This document shows positions 47,978 to 56,936 of a DNA stretch of 64,000 nucleotides, piece by piece (position 1 is the first letter of the stretch; the number at the start of each line of letters is the position of its first letter). The position numbers and the translations under genes were made by a program. This DNA is from CAVRIA01 sp963721115 (GTDB taxonomy: Bacteria; Desulfobacterota; Binatia; HRBIN30; CADEER01). A model generated the notes under the pieces. It searched no databases and was not told where the DNA came from. It saw nothing but the letters and a program-made list of their open reading frames with translations. Location of the stretch: positions 124,001 through 188,000 of the forward strand of contig CAVRIA010000017.1 in assembly GCA_963721115.1 (NCBI GenBank), given 5' to 3'.

Positions 47978-48424
47978 ATGTCCGGCCCTGCATCCGAGCT
48001 GCGCGATCGTCGCGAGGAGGTCGTGCGCGAGCACATGGCGTCCGAGAACCGCCACGACTTCGCTGCCACGCTGCGCACGTTTGCCCACCCGCGCTACGAG
48101 CTGATCGCGACCGGAGAGGTATACGACGGCGAAGAGGCGGTGTCGGGTTACTACGCCGCGTCGCGCGCGGCGTTCCCGGACCAGCGCAACGAGGTGCGCG
48201 TCATCCGCCACGCGGACGACGCCGTCGTCGTCGAGTTCGATCTGCTGGGAACGCACCAGGGGCCGCTGCGCGGCGTACCGGCCACCGGACGCGCGTTTCG
48301 CTGCCCCATGGTGGCGCTGTTCCTCTTCGACGCAGACCGCATCACGTGCGAGCGCGTCTACTTCGACTCGGCGACGATCCTCCGCCAGCTCGGGCTTCTT
48401 CCCGCCCCGCCGGGCGCCGCGTGA
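47978..48424 (+). CDS. SnoaL-like (nuclear transport factor 2 fold) ester cyclase
   Basis: 148 residues from ATG 47978, with GGAGGAGGAG upstream. VVREHMASENRHDFAATLRTF, YDGEEAVSGYYAASRAAFPD, and VVVEFDLLGTHQGPLRGVPATGRAFRCPMVALFLFDADRITCERVYFDSATILRQLGLL follow the SnoaL/polyketide-cyclase-like pattern. Such small cytosolic proteins include cyclases, hydrolases and simple binding proteins; no substrate can be inferred. Converges with phoU. Confidence 0.75.
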   Translation: MSGPASELRDRREEVVREHMASENRHDFAATLRTFAHPRYELIATGEVYDGEEAVSGYYAASRAAFPDQRNEVRVIRHADDAVVVEFDLLGTHQGPLRGVPATGRAFRCPMVALFLFDADRITCERVYFDSATILRQLGLLPAPPGAA

Positions 48425-48446
48425 ACTCGGTCGGTGCCGCGCCGGT

Positions 48447-49136
48447 TCAGATCGACTGCGGCACCTGGTCCAGGTGCCGGATGCTCTTGCCCTTCACCAT
48501 GAAGACGACCATCTCGGCGATGTTCGTGGCGTGATCGGCGATTCGCTCCACGTATTTTGCGACGAACAGAAGCCGGATGCCGCGTGTCGTCGTCTTCGGA
48601 TCTTCGATCATGAAGGAGAGCAGCTCCCGGAACAGCTGGTGGTTGAGCGCGTCGATGATGTCGTCGTCGCGGCAGACCTTGAGAGCCAGGTCGACGTCCT
48701 CGCGCACGAACGCGTCGAGACTCTCGTGCAGCATCGACTGCGCCACCTGCGCCATGCGCGGCAGGTCGATGTACGGCTTGAGCTGCGGTTCCTGGTTCAG
48801 CTCGAGAACGCGCTCACACAGGTTCACCGCCATGTCACCGATCCGCTCGAGGTCCGTCGTGATCTTGAGCCCCGTGGTGATCAGGCGAAGATCCCGCGCC
48901 GTGGGCTGATGCAGGGCCAGCAGGCGGATGCAAAGATCGTCGATCTCGACGTCCATCCGATTCACCGCGTGATCGTTCTCGATCGTCCGTCGCGCCGTGT
49001 CGTCGTACCGTCCGACCAACGCGGCCACCGCGCTGGCGATCTGCTTCTCGACCAGCCCGCCCATCTGGAGAATGGCAACGTGCAGCTTCTTCAGCTCGGC
49101 TTCGTAGTGCTGATCCGTATGTTCGCGCGTCTCCAT
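48447..49136 (-). CDS. phoU: Phosphate transport regulator PhoU
   Basis: 229 residues, two three-helix bundles. Repeated metal-binding signatures E...D.L (for example TRDLRLITTGLKITTDLERIGDMAVNL, and near the C-terminus VAKYVERIADHATNIAEMV). It links the Pst transporter to the PhoR kinase and shuts off the Pho regulon when phosphate is ample. Last gene of the pstCAB-phoU transcript. Confidence 0.97.
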   Translation of the reverse strand: METREHTDQHYEAELKKLHVAILQMGGLVEKQIASAVAALVGRYDDTARRTIENDHAVNRMDVEIDDLCIRLLALHQPTARDLRLITTGLKITTDLERIGDMAVNLCERVLELNQEPQLKPYIDLPRMAQVAQSMLHESLDAFVREDVDLALKVCRDDDIIDALNHQLFRELLSFMIEDPKTTTRGIRLLFVAKYVERIADHATNIAEMVVFMVKGKSIRHLDQVPQSI

Positions 49137-49146
49137 CCGGTTCTCC

Positions 49147-49902
49147 TCAACCGAAGCGGCCCGTGATGTAGTCTTCGGTTTCCTTCCTCTCCGGCGTCGT
49201 GAAGATTTTCTCGGTCTGCCCGAACTCGATGAGCCGCCCGAGATACAGGAACGCGGTGAAGTCCGACACGCGCGCCGCCTGCTGCATGCTGTGGGTGACG
49301 ATCAGGATGGTGTAGTTCTTCTTGAGCTCGTAGATCAGCGCCTCGATCTTGGTGGTGGCGATGGGGTCGAGCGCCGAGCACGGCTCGTCCATGAGCAGTA
49401 CCTCCGGCTCGACCGCCAGTGCCCGCGCGATGCACAACCGCTGCTGCTGGCCGCCCGAGAGGCTCACCCCGGAGGCGTCGAGGTTGTCCTTGACCTCCTC
49501 CCAGAGGGCCGCCTGGCGTAAACTGCGCTCGATCAGCTCGCCGAGCTCGCGCCGGCCTCGGCGCACGCCGTTCAAGCGCAAGCCCGCCGCGACGTTGTCG
49601 AAGATCGACATGGTAGGAAAGGGATTCGGCTTCTGGAACACCATTCCAACCTTGGCGCGCACCCGCACCGCGTCCACTCCCGGTGTGTAGATGTCCTGGC
49701 CGTCGAGCAGCACGCTTCCGGAAACGCGTGCGCCCGGTACCACCTCGTGCATTCGATTGATGCACCGGATGAGCGTCGATTTCCCACAGCCCGAGGGTCC
49801 GATGATCGCGGTGACGGCGCCGTCGGGAATCTCGAGGCTGACGTCCTTCAGCGCCTGGCTTTCCCCAAACCAGGCGTTGAGCTCACTGATCTGGAGCTTC
49901 AT
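49147..49902 (-). CDS. pstB: Phosphate ABC transporter ATP-binding protein PstB
   Basis: 251 residues. Walker A GPSGCGKSTLIRCINRM (about residues 33-49), signature LSGGQQQRLCIARALA, Walker B LLMDEPCSALDP, and H-loop VTHSMQQA. The MQ and LIEFGQTEKIF segments are PstB-typical. Energises phosphate import at the inner membrane. Four bases separate pstA and pstB. Confidence 0.98.
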   Translation of the reverse strand: MKLQISELNAWFGESQALKDVSLEIPDGAVTAIIGPSGCGKSTLIRCINRMHEVVPGARVSGSVLLDGQDIYTPGVDAVRVRAKVGMVFQKPNPFPTMSIFDNVAAGLRLNGVRRGRRELGELIERSLRQAALWEEVKDNLDASGVSLSGGQQQRLCIARALAVEPEVLLMDEPCSALDPIATTKIEALIYELKKNYTILIVTHSMQQAARVSDFTAFLYLGRLIEFGQTEKIFTTPERKETEDYITGRFG

Positions 49903-49906
49903 GTGT

Positions 49907-50749
49907 TCAGCGGGCCGTGGAGAACCGGCCCCGCGTCAACAACCGCACCGACAGGCTCGTCACAAAGATGAGCGTCAGTAGGACCAGAGCGCCGGCCCAT
50001 GCCTGGCGATGCCAGTCATCGAAAGGAGAGATCGCATACGTATAGAGCTGCACGGGCAACGAGGAGATCGGCCCGCCCAGGCTCGAGTGCCAGAACTGGT
50101 TGCCGAAGGCGGTAAACAGCAACGGTGCCGTCTCGCCGGCGATACGCGCCACGGCCAACATGATGCCGGTGATGATACCACCACGCGCCGTCCGCAGCAC
50201 CACGAGCAGCGTCGTCCTCCACCAGGGGACGCCGAGGGCCAGCGACGCCTCGCGCAGCGAGTTCGGCACCAGGCGGATCATCTCCTCCGTGGTGCGCGCG
50301 ACGATGGGAAGCATGATCACCGCCAGGGCGATGCCGCCTGCGTAGGCCGAGAAGCTCCTCATCGGAAGGACCACCAGCGTGTAGGCGTAGATGCCGACCA
50401 CGATCGAGGGCACGCCGTTGAGCACGTCGGCGCAGAAGCGGACCACCCACCCGAAACGCCCGCTTCCGAACTCCACCAGATAGACGCCCGTGAACACGCC
50501 GATCGGCAGGCCGAAGACGCATGCCAGGGCGACCAGCGTCATGCTGCCCACGATGGCGTTCGCCATTCCGCCTCCCGTCTCGCCGACGGGTTTCGGTAGG
50601 TGGGTGAAGAAGTCGAGGTTGATGGAGGTGATCCCCTTGGCGACGAGATGGCAGAAAATGAGAACCAGTGGCACCAAGACCGCAATGGTGCAGCCGACCG
50701 CCGCGGCTTGCGCGAGCACGTTCGTGATCCGGCGCCGTTGATAGTGCAT
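49907..50749 (-). CDS. pstA: Phosphate ABC transporter permease PstA
   Basis: 280 residues with six membrane helices. Contains the ABC permease EAA loop (RLVPNSLREASLALGVPWWRTTLLVVLRTA) and VLNGVPSIVVGIYAY, typical of PstA. One base separates its start from the pstC stop. Inner membrane. Confidence 0.96.
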   Translation of the reverse strand: MHYQRRRITNVLAQAAAVGCTIAVLVPLVLIFCHLVAKGITSINLDFFTHLPKPVGETGGGMANAIVGSMTLVALACVFGLPIGVFTGVYLVEFGSGRFGWVVRFCADVLNGVPSIVVGIYAYTLVVLPMRSFSAYAGGIALAVIMLPIVARTTEEMIRLVPNSLREASLALGVPWWRTTLLVVLRTARGGIITGIMLAVARIAGETAPLLFTAFGNQFWHSSLGGPISSLPVQLYTYAISPFDDWHRQAWAGALVLLTLIFVTSLSVRLLTRGRFSTAR

Positions 50750-50750
50750 G

Positions 50751-51752
50751 TCAGGCTCGCGGTGAGGTCTCCGCCGCGCCGGCCACGCTCCAGACGAGCA
50801 GGCGCGCCAGGACGTTGATGACCATCGTGACGATCAGAAGCACCAGGCCGACCTCCACCAACGCCTGTACGTACAGGGGATAGGTCGCCTCGTTGAACTC
50901 GTTCGCGATCACGCTGGCCATCGTATTGCCGGGGGCGAACAGCGAGAGCGAGATGTCGCTCCGGTTGCCGATCACCATCGTGACGGCCATGGTCTCGCCG
51001 ATCGCCCGTCCCAGGCCGAGCATGATGGCGCCGATGATCCCCGTGCGCCCGAACGGAACCACGGCCACGCGGATCATCTCCCACTTCGTCGCTCCGAGGG
51101 CGAGTGCTGCCTCGCGCTGCGCCGACGGCACGGCGCGCAACACCTCGTGCGTCACCGAGGTGATGTAGGGAACGATCATGACCGCCAGGATCATCGAGGC
51201 GGTCAGTACGCTGACGCCGTAGTTCGGACCTTCAAAGAAAGGGAGAAATCCGAGCGTCGCCTTGAGCGATGGTCCGATGTACGCGCGCATCCACGGCACC
51301 AGGACGAAGATGCCCCACAGCCCGTAGATGACGCTCGGGATCGTCGCCAGCAGCTCGACCAGAAACGAGACTGGCGCCCGCAGCCAGCCGGGCGCCATCT
51401 CGCTCAGGAAGATCGCCGTTCCGATGCTCAGGGGCACGGCCTGCAACAAGGCCAGAAAGGACGACACCAGTGTGCCGTAGATGAACGGCAGTGCGCCGAA
51501 CTTCTTGAAGACCGGGTCCCACGTCGAGTCGATCAGGAAGCTCCACCCGAACGTGCGGATCGATCCCCAGCACTCGACGATGAGAACGGCAATGATGGAG
51601 AAGAAGACGGACAGCAGGATCAAGGCGAAACCCGTCGTCAGCGCTCGAAACGCCGAGTCGCCGACGTTGGAACGACCGCGAACCAGGAGCGTCGGTGTGC
51701 GCCCCACCGACAAGCTCAAGGGAATGCTCTCCCCGTCCGCTCCGTTCGCCAT
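50751..51752 (-). CDS. pstC: Phosphate ABC transporter permease PstC
   Basis: 333 residues, about six to seven membrane helices. LLATIPSVIYGLWGIFVLVPW and the EAA loop EVLRAVPSAQREAALALGATKWEMIRVAVVPFGR are the family landmarks. Its promoter carries a good Pho box (51794-51811) about 40 bases upstream, so it starts a transcript separate from pstS. Confidence 0.96.
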   Translation of the reverse strand: MANGADGESIPLSLSVGRTPTLLVRGRSNVGDSAFRALTTGFALILLSVFFSIIAVLIVECWGSIRTFGWSFLIDSTWDPVFKKFGALPFIYGTLVSSFLALLQAVPLSIGTAIFLSEMAPGWLRAPVSFLVELLATIPSVIYGLWGIFVLVPWMRAYIGPSLKATLGFLPFFEGPNYGVSVLTASMILAVMIVPYITSVTHEVLRAVPSAQREAALALGATKWEMIRVAVVPFGRTGIIGAIMLGLGRAIGETMAVTMVIGNRSDISLSLFAPGNTMASVIANEFNEATYPLYVQALVEVGLVLLIVTMVINVLARLLVWSVAGAAETSPRA

Positions 51753-51780
51753 ACTCGCCTTCTGTCCTGACCATCCGTCC

Positions 51781-51811
51781 CTAGCAGCCGAATGTTACAG
51801 CTTGATGACAG
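51781..51811 (-). promoter_or_regulatory. Pho box and -10 of pstCAB-phoU
   Basis: Minus strand: CTGTCAT-CAAG-CTGTAAC (51811 down to 51794), nearly the textbook PhoB site (two 7-bp repeats 11 bases apart). ATTCGGC follows, then TGCTAG (51786-51781) at -10 position. Implies induction by PhoB under phosphate limitation. Confidence 0.85.
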
Positions 51812-51841
51812 AAATCGCGGTTCCGTGAGAACGTCGTTCTG

Positions 51842-52888
51842 TCACAGCAGCGGCTTGCCGTCGGGGCCGGTCACCTTGTGAAGCGCCTTCTTCTCCTTCT
51901 CTATTACTTGCTTCGGAAGGGGCGCATAGTCGAGATCCGGGGCGTTCTTCTGGCCGTCGTCCATCATCCACTGCAGAAACTGCACCAACTTCTTCCCTTT
52001 TTCGGCATCTTTTTGCTTCTCATAGACGAGCAGCCAGGTCATCCCGGAAATGGGATAAGCCTTCTCGCCGGGTGAATTCGTGATCGAGACGCGAAAGTCC
52101 GCGGGCATGTTGTTGGCGGCACCGGCCGCCGCCTCGGTCACGGTCTGTAGCGACGGCGTCACGAACTTCCCGGCCTCGTTCTTGACGTCGGCGAACGGCA
52201 GCTTGTTGCTCAGCGCATAGATCAGTTCGACGTAGCCGATACCGTCCGGCGTCTGCTTCACCAGGCCAGTGACGCCTTCGTTGCCCTTGCCGCCGAGCCC
52301 CACCGGCCAGTTGACCGCGGTACCGCGACCGACCTTGTCGTTCCAATCCTTGCTGACCTTGCTCAGGTAATCGGTGAAGATGTACGAGGTGCCGCTGCCG
52401 TCGGCGCGGTGCACGACGACGATGTCGGCATCCGGCAGCTTCACGTTCGGGTTTGCTTCGGCGAGAGCCGGATCGTTCCACTTCGTGATCTTTCCGAGGT
52501 AGATTCCGGCAATCGCCTCCGGCGTGAGCTTGAGGCCCGTGGGAACACCCTGCACGTTGTAGGTGAGGACGACGGCACCCATGACGGTGGGGAAGTGCAT
52601 GATGTGTCCCGGCGCCTCTTTCAGTTGCTCGTCGGTCATCGGACCGTCGCTGGCGCCGAAGTCGACCGTCCCTTCGGTGATCTGCTTTATGCCGCCGCCG
52701 CTGCCGATCGACTGGTAGTTGAAGCGCACCGACGGGTCGACTTTCGTGTAGACGTCGAACCACTTCGAATAGATGGGGTACGGGAACGTCGCGCCCGCTC
52801 CATTGAGCTGCATCTGCGCATGCGCCGACGTGTACGAGGTGACGGCCAGACACGCCGCCACGGCGATCAGCCAAAGCCTGCTCTTCAT
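51842..52888 (-). CDS. pstS: Periplasmic phosphate-binding protein PstS
   Basis: 348 residues from ATG 52886-52888, with AAAGGAGATCG upstream. Signal peptide (LWLIAVAACLAVTSYTSAHAQ), then LNGAGATFPYPIYSKW, FNYQSIGSGGGIKQI, DFGASDGPM, and VVHRADGSGTSYIFTDYLS, the phosphate-cradle segments of PstS. Delivers phosphate to PstCAB. Follows the porin gene by 34 bases in the same transcript. Confidence 0.97.
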   Translation of the reverse strand: MKSRLWLIAVAACLAVTSYTSAHAQMQLNGAGATFPYPIYSKWFDVYTKVDPSVRFNYQSIGSGGGIKQITEGTVDFGASDGPMTDEQLKEAPGHIMHFPTVMGAVVLTYNVQGVPTGLKLTPEAIAGIYLGKITKWNDPALAEANPNVKLPDADIVVVHRADGSGTSYIFTDYLSKVSKDWNDKVGRGTAVNWPVGLGGKGNEGVTGLVKQTPDGIGYVELIYALSNKLPFADVKNEAGKFVTPSLQTVTEAAAGAANNMPADFRVSITNSPGEKAYPISGMTWLLVYEKQKDAEKGKKLVQFLQWMMDDGQKNAPDLDYAPLPKQVIEKEKKALHKVTGPDGKPLL

Positions 52889-52922
52889 GATCGATCTCCT
52901 TTGTGTTCTGTGTGCCCGCGTT

Positions 52923-54389
52923 TCAGAACTTGTATACGGCATCGAGCTGGATTCTCGTCAGCGTCGAGTTGCCGGCCAGCGCTGTCGGCATCCCGCTCGA
53001 GTTCACCGCGCTCGCCGCCGATTGGTTCAGGGCGTTGATGAATTCCGACTTCGCCGTCAGTTGCAGATTGGGCAGCAGCACGTAGTCGAAGCGCAGGATG
53101 TGGGCGCCGACGTTGGTGCTGCCTTTCTGGGTCGCCTTGGCCTGCTGGTAATCGAGGTCGCTGTAGCTGAACAGCGACAGCACGGCATCCTGCTGGACCC
53201 ACGCGTAGGTATACGACATGCCCCAGTCGCCCTGGTTCTTCAGGCCGTTGTGATAGAAGTCCTTGCCCGCCTTGCCGATGCCGAAGCCGATGTAGAAGCC
53301 GAGGTTCTTGCCGCTGCTCGCCTCCGTGTTGCAGGCGAAGTCGCCGAATACGCCGGCCGGGATACCGAGGCCGGCAGGATCGGGGAAGTCCAGATCGGTG
53401 TTGGCGTTGAAGATGTTGAAGTTCGACGCATAGCCGGTGACCTTGCCGGTTGCGTCGTACGTCAGTCGATTGCTCCTGGTGAGCTGGTTGTTGTAGTTCT
53501 TGCTCGTCGGCTCGAGGAACTTGGCCGCCACGGCATTCAGCTCCTCGTAGCGGAAGTCGCCGATGCTGCCCGTCATGGTGGCCACGTCCCCGAAGCCCAT
53601 GTCCGCAACCGCCTGTCCGCCGAACATCCACGGGTCGTCGCCGCCCGACACCTCATCCACGATCCACTGAAAGGCATTCAGCTTGAGGCCGCGGAAGAAG
53701 CCGTCCTTCTGCTGAAAGAGAGAGACCGTCTCGGTAGCGCCCTCTGGCGACAGGTCGTCGTCCCAGAGCAGCTCCGAAGTCCGATACGCGTTGACGCCGA
53801 ATTTTCCGGCGGTCACCGTGAAGAGGCCCGGCTGCAGGTGGAACGTCTTGCCCGGGGTCAGGGTCAGATACGCTTGGTCGAGGTTGATCGGCTTGCGCGT
53901 GAACGTGCTGTCGAGCGTCTGATTCGTCGAGATCGGGTCCTTCTCGTTGCCGGTGGCGAGGCGCACGGTAGCGCCGATCTCGTCGCTGATGCGGCTGCTC
54001 ACGCCCAGCCGGGCGCGCAGCCGAAAGCGGTTCCGCGCCTTGAGGTTGTTGGCGTAGAAGCCCTCGAAGCGCGTTCGCGCGTCACCGAAAATGGTGATCC
54101 TGTCCAGCCAAGTCGGCAGCTTCGCCAGAATCGCATCGGTGCGCGATTGCTGGGTCGCCTCCTTCTGTTTCTCCTGCGCTGCGGCCTTCTGCTCGTCGCT
54201 GGCGGCCTTCTGACCCTCCTCCTGGCGCGCCTCGTTGAGCTCCTGGGGTGTGATCACGCCCTTCTCCAAGAGGATGTCGCCCAGGTCCTTGGCGCGTACG
54301 GTGCCCGCCGTCAGGATCACCGTGAGTGCCGCGAGCAGCGCGCGGCTGCCCACTCTTGTATACACTTCCGCCTTTTGTCGTCTCTTCAT
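52923..54389 (-). CDS. Putative outer-membrane porin, phosphate-regulated
   Basis: 488 residues from ATG 54387-54389. Signal peptide (ALLAALTVILTAGTVRAKD), then an N-terminal helix LGDILLEKGVITPQELNEARQ and a Gln/Lys/Glu/Ala coiled coil (about residues 50-85), then a long beta-strand-rich domain from ITIFGDARTRFEGFY to the final AVYKF; a terminal Phe is the outer-membrane beta-barrel signal. Fits the 'putative porin' (Porin_5-like) family. A three-repeat Pho box upstream and co-transcription with pstS suggest it admits phosphate across the outer membrane, like OprP/OprO in role. Confidence 0.85.
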   Translation of the reverse strand: MKRRQKAEVYTRVGSRALLAALTVILTAGTVRAKDLGDILLEKGVITPQELNEARQEEGQKAASDEQKAAAQEKQKEATQQSRTDAILAKLPTWLDRITIFGDARTRFEGFYANNLKARNRFRLRARLGVSSRISDEIGATVRLATGNEKDPISTNQTLDSTFTRKPINLDQAYLTLTPGKTFHLQPGLFTVTAGKFGVNAYRTSELLWDDDLSPEGATETVSLFQQKDGFFRGLKLNAFQWIVDEVSGGDDPWMFGGQAVADMGFGDVATMTGSIGDFRYEELNAVAAKFLEPTSKNYNNQLTRSNRLTYDATGKVTGYASNFNIFNANTDLDFPDPAGLGIPAGVFGDFACNTEASSGKNLGFYIGFGIGKAGKDFYHNGLKNQGDWGMSYTYAWVQQDAVLSLFSYSDLDYQQAKATQKGSTNVGAHILRFDYVLLPNLQLTAKSEFINALNQSAASAVNSSGMPTALAGNSTLTRIQLDAVYKF

Positions 54390-54445
54390 CTCTGGAAACC
54401 CCCCGTGTGGTTGCGGACGAAGTCCGCTCTTTGTTTGCCCCACCC

Positions 54446-54487
54446 CTACGCGCCGAATGTTACGGCCGAGTTGCGGCGGCATGACGA
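54446..54487 (-). promoter_or_regulatory. Three-repeat Pho box of the porin-pstS operon
   Basis: Minus strand: TCGTCAT-GCCG-CCGCAAC-TCGG-CCGTAAC (54487 down to 54459), three 7-bp units at 11-base spacing; an extra TCGTCATA lies just upstream. Then ATTCGGC and GCGTAG (54451-54446). The last part, GTAACATTCGGC...TAGGG, is the same as at pstC. Weaker match than at pstC but with one more repeat. Confidence 0.75.
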
Positions 54488-54623
54488 TATGACGATCCGC
54501 GGCCCCTTTTTCCGTTGCTCGGTTCGGTCTCCGCACCTTTCGCCCAGTTGGCGTCCCGCCCTCGAAGGGCGGACCGTTTCGGGGCGCCGGCACAGATCGC
54601 CGCCGCCGCGGGCTGCCCGCCGA

Positions 54624-55904
54624 TCAGGCGGCGGCCAGATGTGCCAGGATCGACGAGCTCACCCGCTCCGCCGCCTCGAGGGCGACCGCGTGTCCGGCGC
54701 CCGCGACGGCGACGTGGCGCGCCGCGGGGATGGCCGCCGCCACGGCGGCGGCGTCCGGTACCAGCAGATCCTCGCCGGCCGAGACGACCAGGGTGGGCAC
54801 CGAGATCGCGCCGAGCGCGCTCTCGCGGGTGCCCGACCACTCCCGCAGGCCGGCAGCGTGGCGCGCCAGACCCTCCGCCGGAGCCCGCGCGACCGCCTGC
54901 GCCAGGCCGCGCACCATACGCTGCCGTGTGTTGTCGTCGGCCAGCAACGAGGCGGAGAAAAACCAGGGTGCGAGCGCGGCCGCCAGTGTACCGGAACCGA
55001 CCTCGGCGGCGAGACGGCACCAGGCGTCGAGAACCGCGAGCAGGCGCGCCCCGGCGCGCGCGAAGGGGGTGATCAAGGTCAGCGAGCGAACTCGCTCGCG
55101 GTGCTCGAGCGCCAGCTCGATGGCCACGGCGGCGCCGAGGCTGGCACCGACGACGTGGGCGGGGGACCGCGGCACCGCCGATGCGTCGGCGGCACACATC
55201 GCGACGTCGTAGCGGTCCGCCTGCGGCGCATCGGAGAGGCCGATGCCGCGCGGGTTCACCCCGTTCACCCGGTAGCGCTCGGCCAGCGCGGGAATCTGAC
55301 GGGCGAACGACGATACGTCGACCCCAAAGCCGGGGAGGAGAAGCACCGGATCCCCCTGCCCCTGCGACGGCACCTCGAGGCGCACCCCCTGGGTCACCTC
55401 CACCAGCTCTCGGCGTCGCGCCACCCACGATTCGACGTCCTCGACGCTCACGCGCCCGCCTGGTCCGCTGCCGGGAACCTCCTCCGCATCGATGCCGAGA
55501 TCGCGCGCCCGGCGCCTGGCCGCGGGAGTCACCGGCGCCCGTCTCGCCGCCGGACGCGATGCCGGGGCCGCGGAAGCGGAAACGGAGATCGCACTCGGTG
55601 CGCGGCCTGCCGGCTCCGTTCGTTCGCGCCGCCGGCGGAAGTCTTCCGCGTCGAAGGGCTCCTCGGCGCTGTCGGTCAGGGCGGCGAGCAGGGTGCCGCA
55701 GGGTACGGTCCGATCCGGCTCGACGTAGACGTGTCGCAGCACACCCGATGCGGGAGCCTCGATCTCCACCTCGGCCTTCTCCGACTCGACCGTCAGCACC
55801 ACCTGCCCCTTCTCGACCCTGCCGCCGAGTGGAATCGGCCAAGTCAGCACCGTCCCCTCGGTCATGGTCATGCCGAGCCGCGGCATCGCGATCGCCGTGG
55901 GCAT
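54624..55904 (-). CDS. Lipoyl / E3-binding / alpha-beta hydrolase fusion (AcoC-like)
   Basis: 426 residues from ATG 55902-55904. Domain 1: lipoyl domain (residues 1-75), with the lipoylation Lys in ESEKAEVEIEAPASG. Domain 2: peripheral subunit-binding domain (TPAARRRARDLGIDAEEVPGSGPGGRVSVEDVE, about 125-160). Domain 3: alpha/beta hydrolase (from PVLLLPGFGVDVSSF; nucleophile Ser in HVVGASLGAAVAIELA; His near GAGHAVALEA). Acetoin-dehydrogenase AcoC proteins also pair lipoyl with a hydrolase fold. Follows E1beta by 17 bases; with E1alpha and E1beta it should act on acetoin or a related alpha-carbonyl compound. Cytosolic. No E3 gene nearby. Confidence 0.88.
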   Translation of the reverse strand: MPTAIAMPRLGMTMTEGTVLTWPIPLGGRVEKGQVVLTVESEKAEVEIEAPASGVLRHVYVEPDRTVPCGTLLAALTDSAEEPFDAEDFRRRRERTEPAGRAPSAISVSASAAPASRPAARRAPVTPAARRRARDLGIDAEEVPGSGPGGRVSVEDVESWVARRRELVEVTQGVRLEVPSQGQGDPVLLLPGFGVDVSSFARQIPALAERYRVNGVNPRGIGLSDAPQADRYDVAMCAADASAVPRSPAHVVGASLGAAVAIELALEHRERVRSLTLITPFARAGARLLAVLDAWCRLAAEVGSGTLAAALAPWFFSASLLADDNTRQRMVRGLAQAVARAPAEGLARHAAGLREWSGTRESALGAISVPTLVVSAGEDLLVPDAAAVAAAIPAARHVAVAGAGHAVALEAAERVSSSILAHLAAA

Positions 55905-55921
55905 GGCGCCGCCCCTTCTCC

Positions 55922-56932
55922 TCAGCCGATCTCGCGGACCGCGTCGAGCACGCGCTGCACCGAGGGAACGAAGGCGTCCTCCAGCACCGGACTGAAGGGG
56001 ACGGGCGTATGGGGGGCGGTCACCTTCTTGACGGGGCCGTTGAGGAAATCGAAGCCCTTGTCCACGCACAGCGCCGCCACGTCGCTCGCGATCCCGCAGC
56101 GCGGTGGCGCCTCGTCGATCACGATCAGACGGCCGGTCTTCGCCAGCGTGGACAGGATCGCTTCCTCGTCCAGTGGCTGCAGCGAGCGCAGATCGAGCAC
56201 CTCGACGCTGGTGCCCTGCGCCGCCAGCGTCTCGGCAGCCTCCAGGGCGGTGAGCACCGTGCGCCCGATGCCGACCAGCGAGATGTCCGATCCCTCGCGC
56301 GCCACTCGCGCCTTGCCGAGCGGGATCTCGTAGTCCTCCTCCGCCACCTCGCCGCTGGTAAACATCAGCGACTTGGGCTCGCAGAAGATCACCGGGTCGT
56401 CGTCCCGGATGGCGGCGAGCAGCAGGCCCTTCGCATCGGAGGGGTTGGACGGGCAGACGGTCTTCAGGCCGGGGATCGCGGTGGTCAAACCGTACAGCGT
56501 CTGCGAGTGCTGCGCCGCCGAGCGCAGGCCCGCGCCGACCGAGGTTCGCACCGTCAGCGGTACCCGCGCCTTGCCGCCGAACATGTACCTCAGCTTGGCC
56601 GCCTGGTTGAGCAGCGGGTCGAAGGCGACGCCGAGAAAGTCCATGAACATCAGCTCGGCCACCGGCCGCAGCCCGGTGGCCGCCGCGCCCACGGCGGCGC
56701 CGAGGAACCCCATCTCGCTGATCGGGGTGTCGCGGACACGCTCGGGCCCGAAGGCCCTGTAGAGCCCCTTGGTGGCCCCCATGATCCCGCCCCACGCCTC
56801 CTCGATCCCCTGATCCTTTCGCCCACCGCCGCCGGCGATGTCCTCGCCCAGGACGATGACGTCCGGGTCGGACCGCATGGCGATGTGCAGCGCCTCATTG
56901 ATGGCCCCGACGAACAACAGCTCTCGCGACAT
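55922..56932 (-). CDS. 2-oxoacid/acetoin dehydrogenase E1 beta subunit
   Basis: 336 residues. Transketolase pyrimidine-binding domain with GEDIAGGGGRKDQGIEEAWGG, DTPISEMGFLGAAVGAAATGLRPV and ELMFMDFLGVAFD, then a C-terminal transketolase domain (EVLDLRSLQPLDEEAILSTLAKTGRLIVIDEAPPRCGIASDVA). Forms the alpha2beta2 thiamine-diphosphate enzyme with the gene upstream (4-base gap). The substrate among acetoin, pyruvate or branched oxoacids cannot be read from sequence; the lipoyl-hydrolase partner favours acetoin. Confidence 0.92.
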   Translation of the reverse strand: MSRELLFVGAINEALHIAMRSDPDVIVLGEDIAGGGGRKDQGIEEAWGGIMGATKGLYRAFGPERVRDTPISEMGFLGAAVGAAATGLRPVAELMFMDFLGVAFDPLLNQAAKLRYMFGGKARVPLTVRTSVGAGLRSAAQHSQTLYGLTTAIPGLKTVCPSNPSDAKGLLLAAIRDDDPVIFCEPKSLMFTSGEVAEEDYEIPLGKARVAREGSDISLVGIGRTVLTALEAAETLAAQGTSVEVLDLRSLQPLDEEAILSTLAKTGRLIVIDEAPPRCGIASDVAALCVDKGFDFLNGPVKKVTAPHTPVPFSPVLEDAFVPSVQRVLDAVREIG

Positions 56933-56936
56933 GAGC

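Noticed and set aside
54480..54623. Gene between the porin promoter and the lipoyl-hydrolase
   Set aside because: Frames here are Arg/Pro-rich mirrors; the segment holds the Pho box and the 3' flank of the dehydrogenase operon only.
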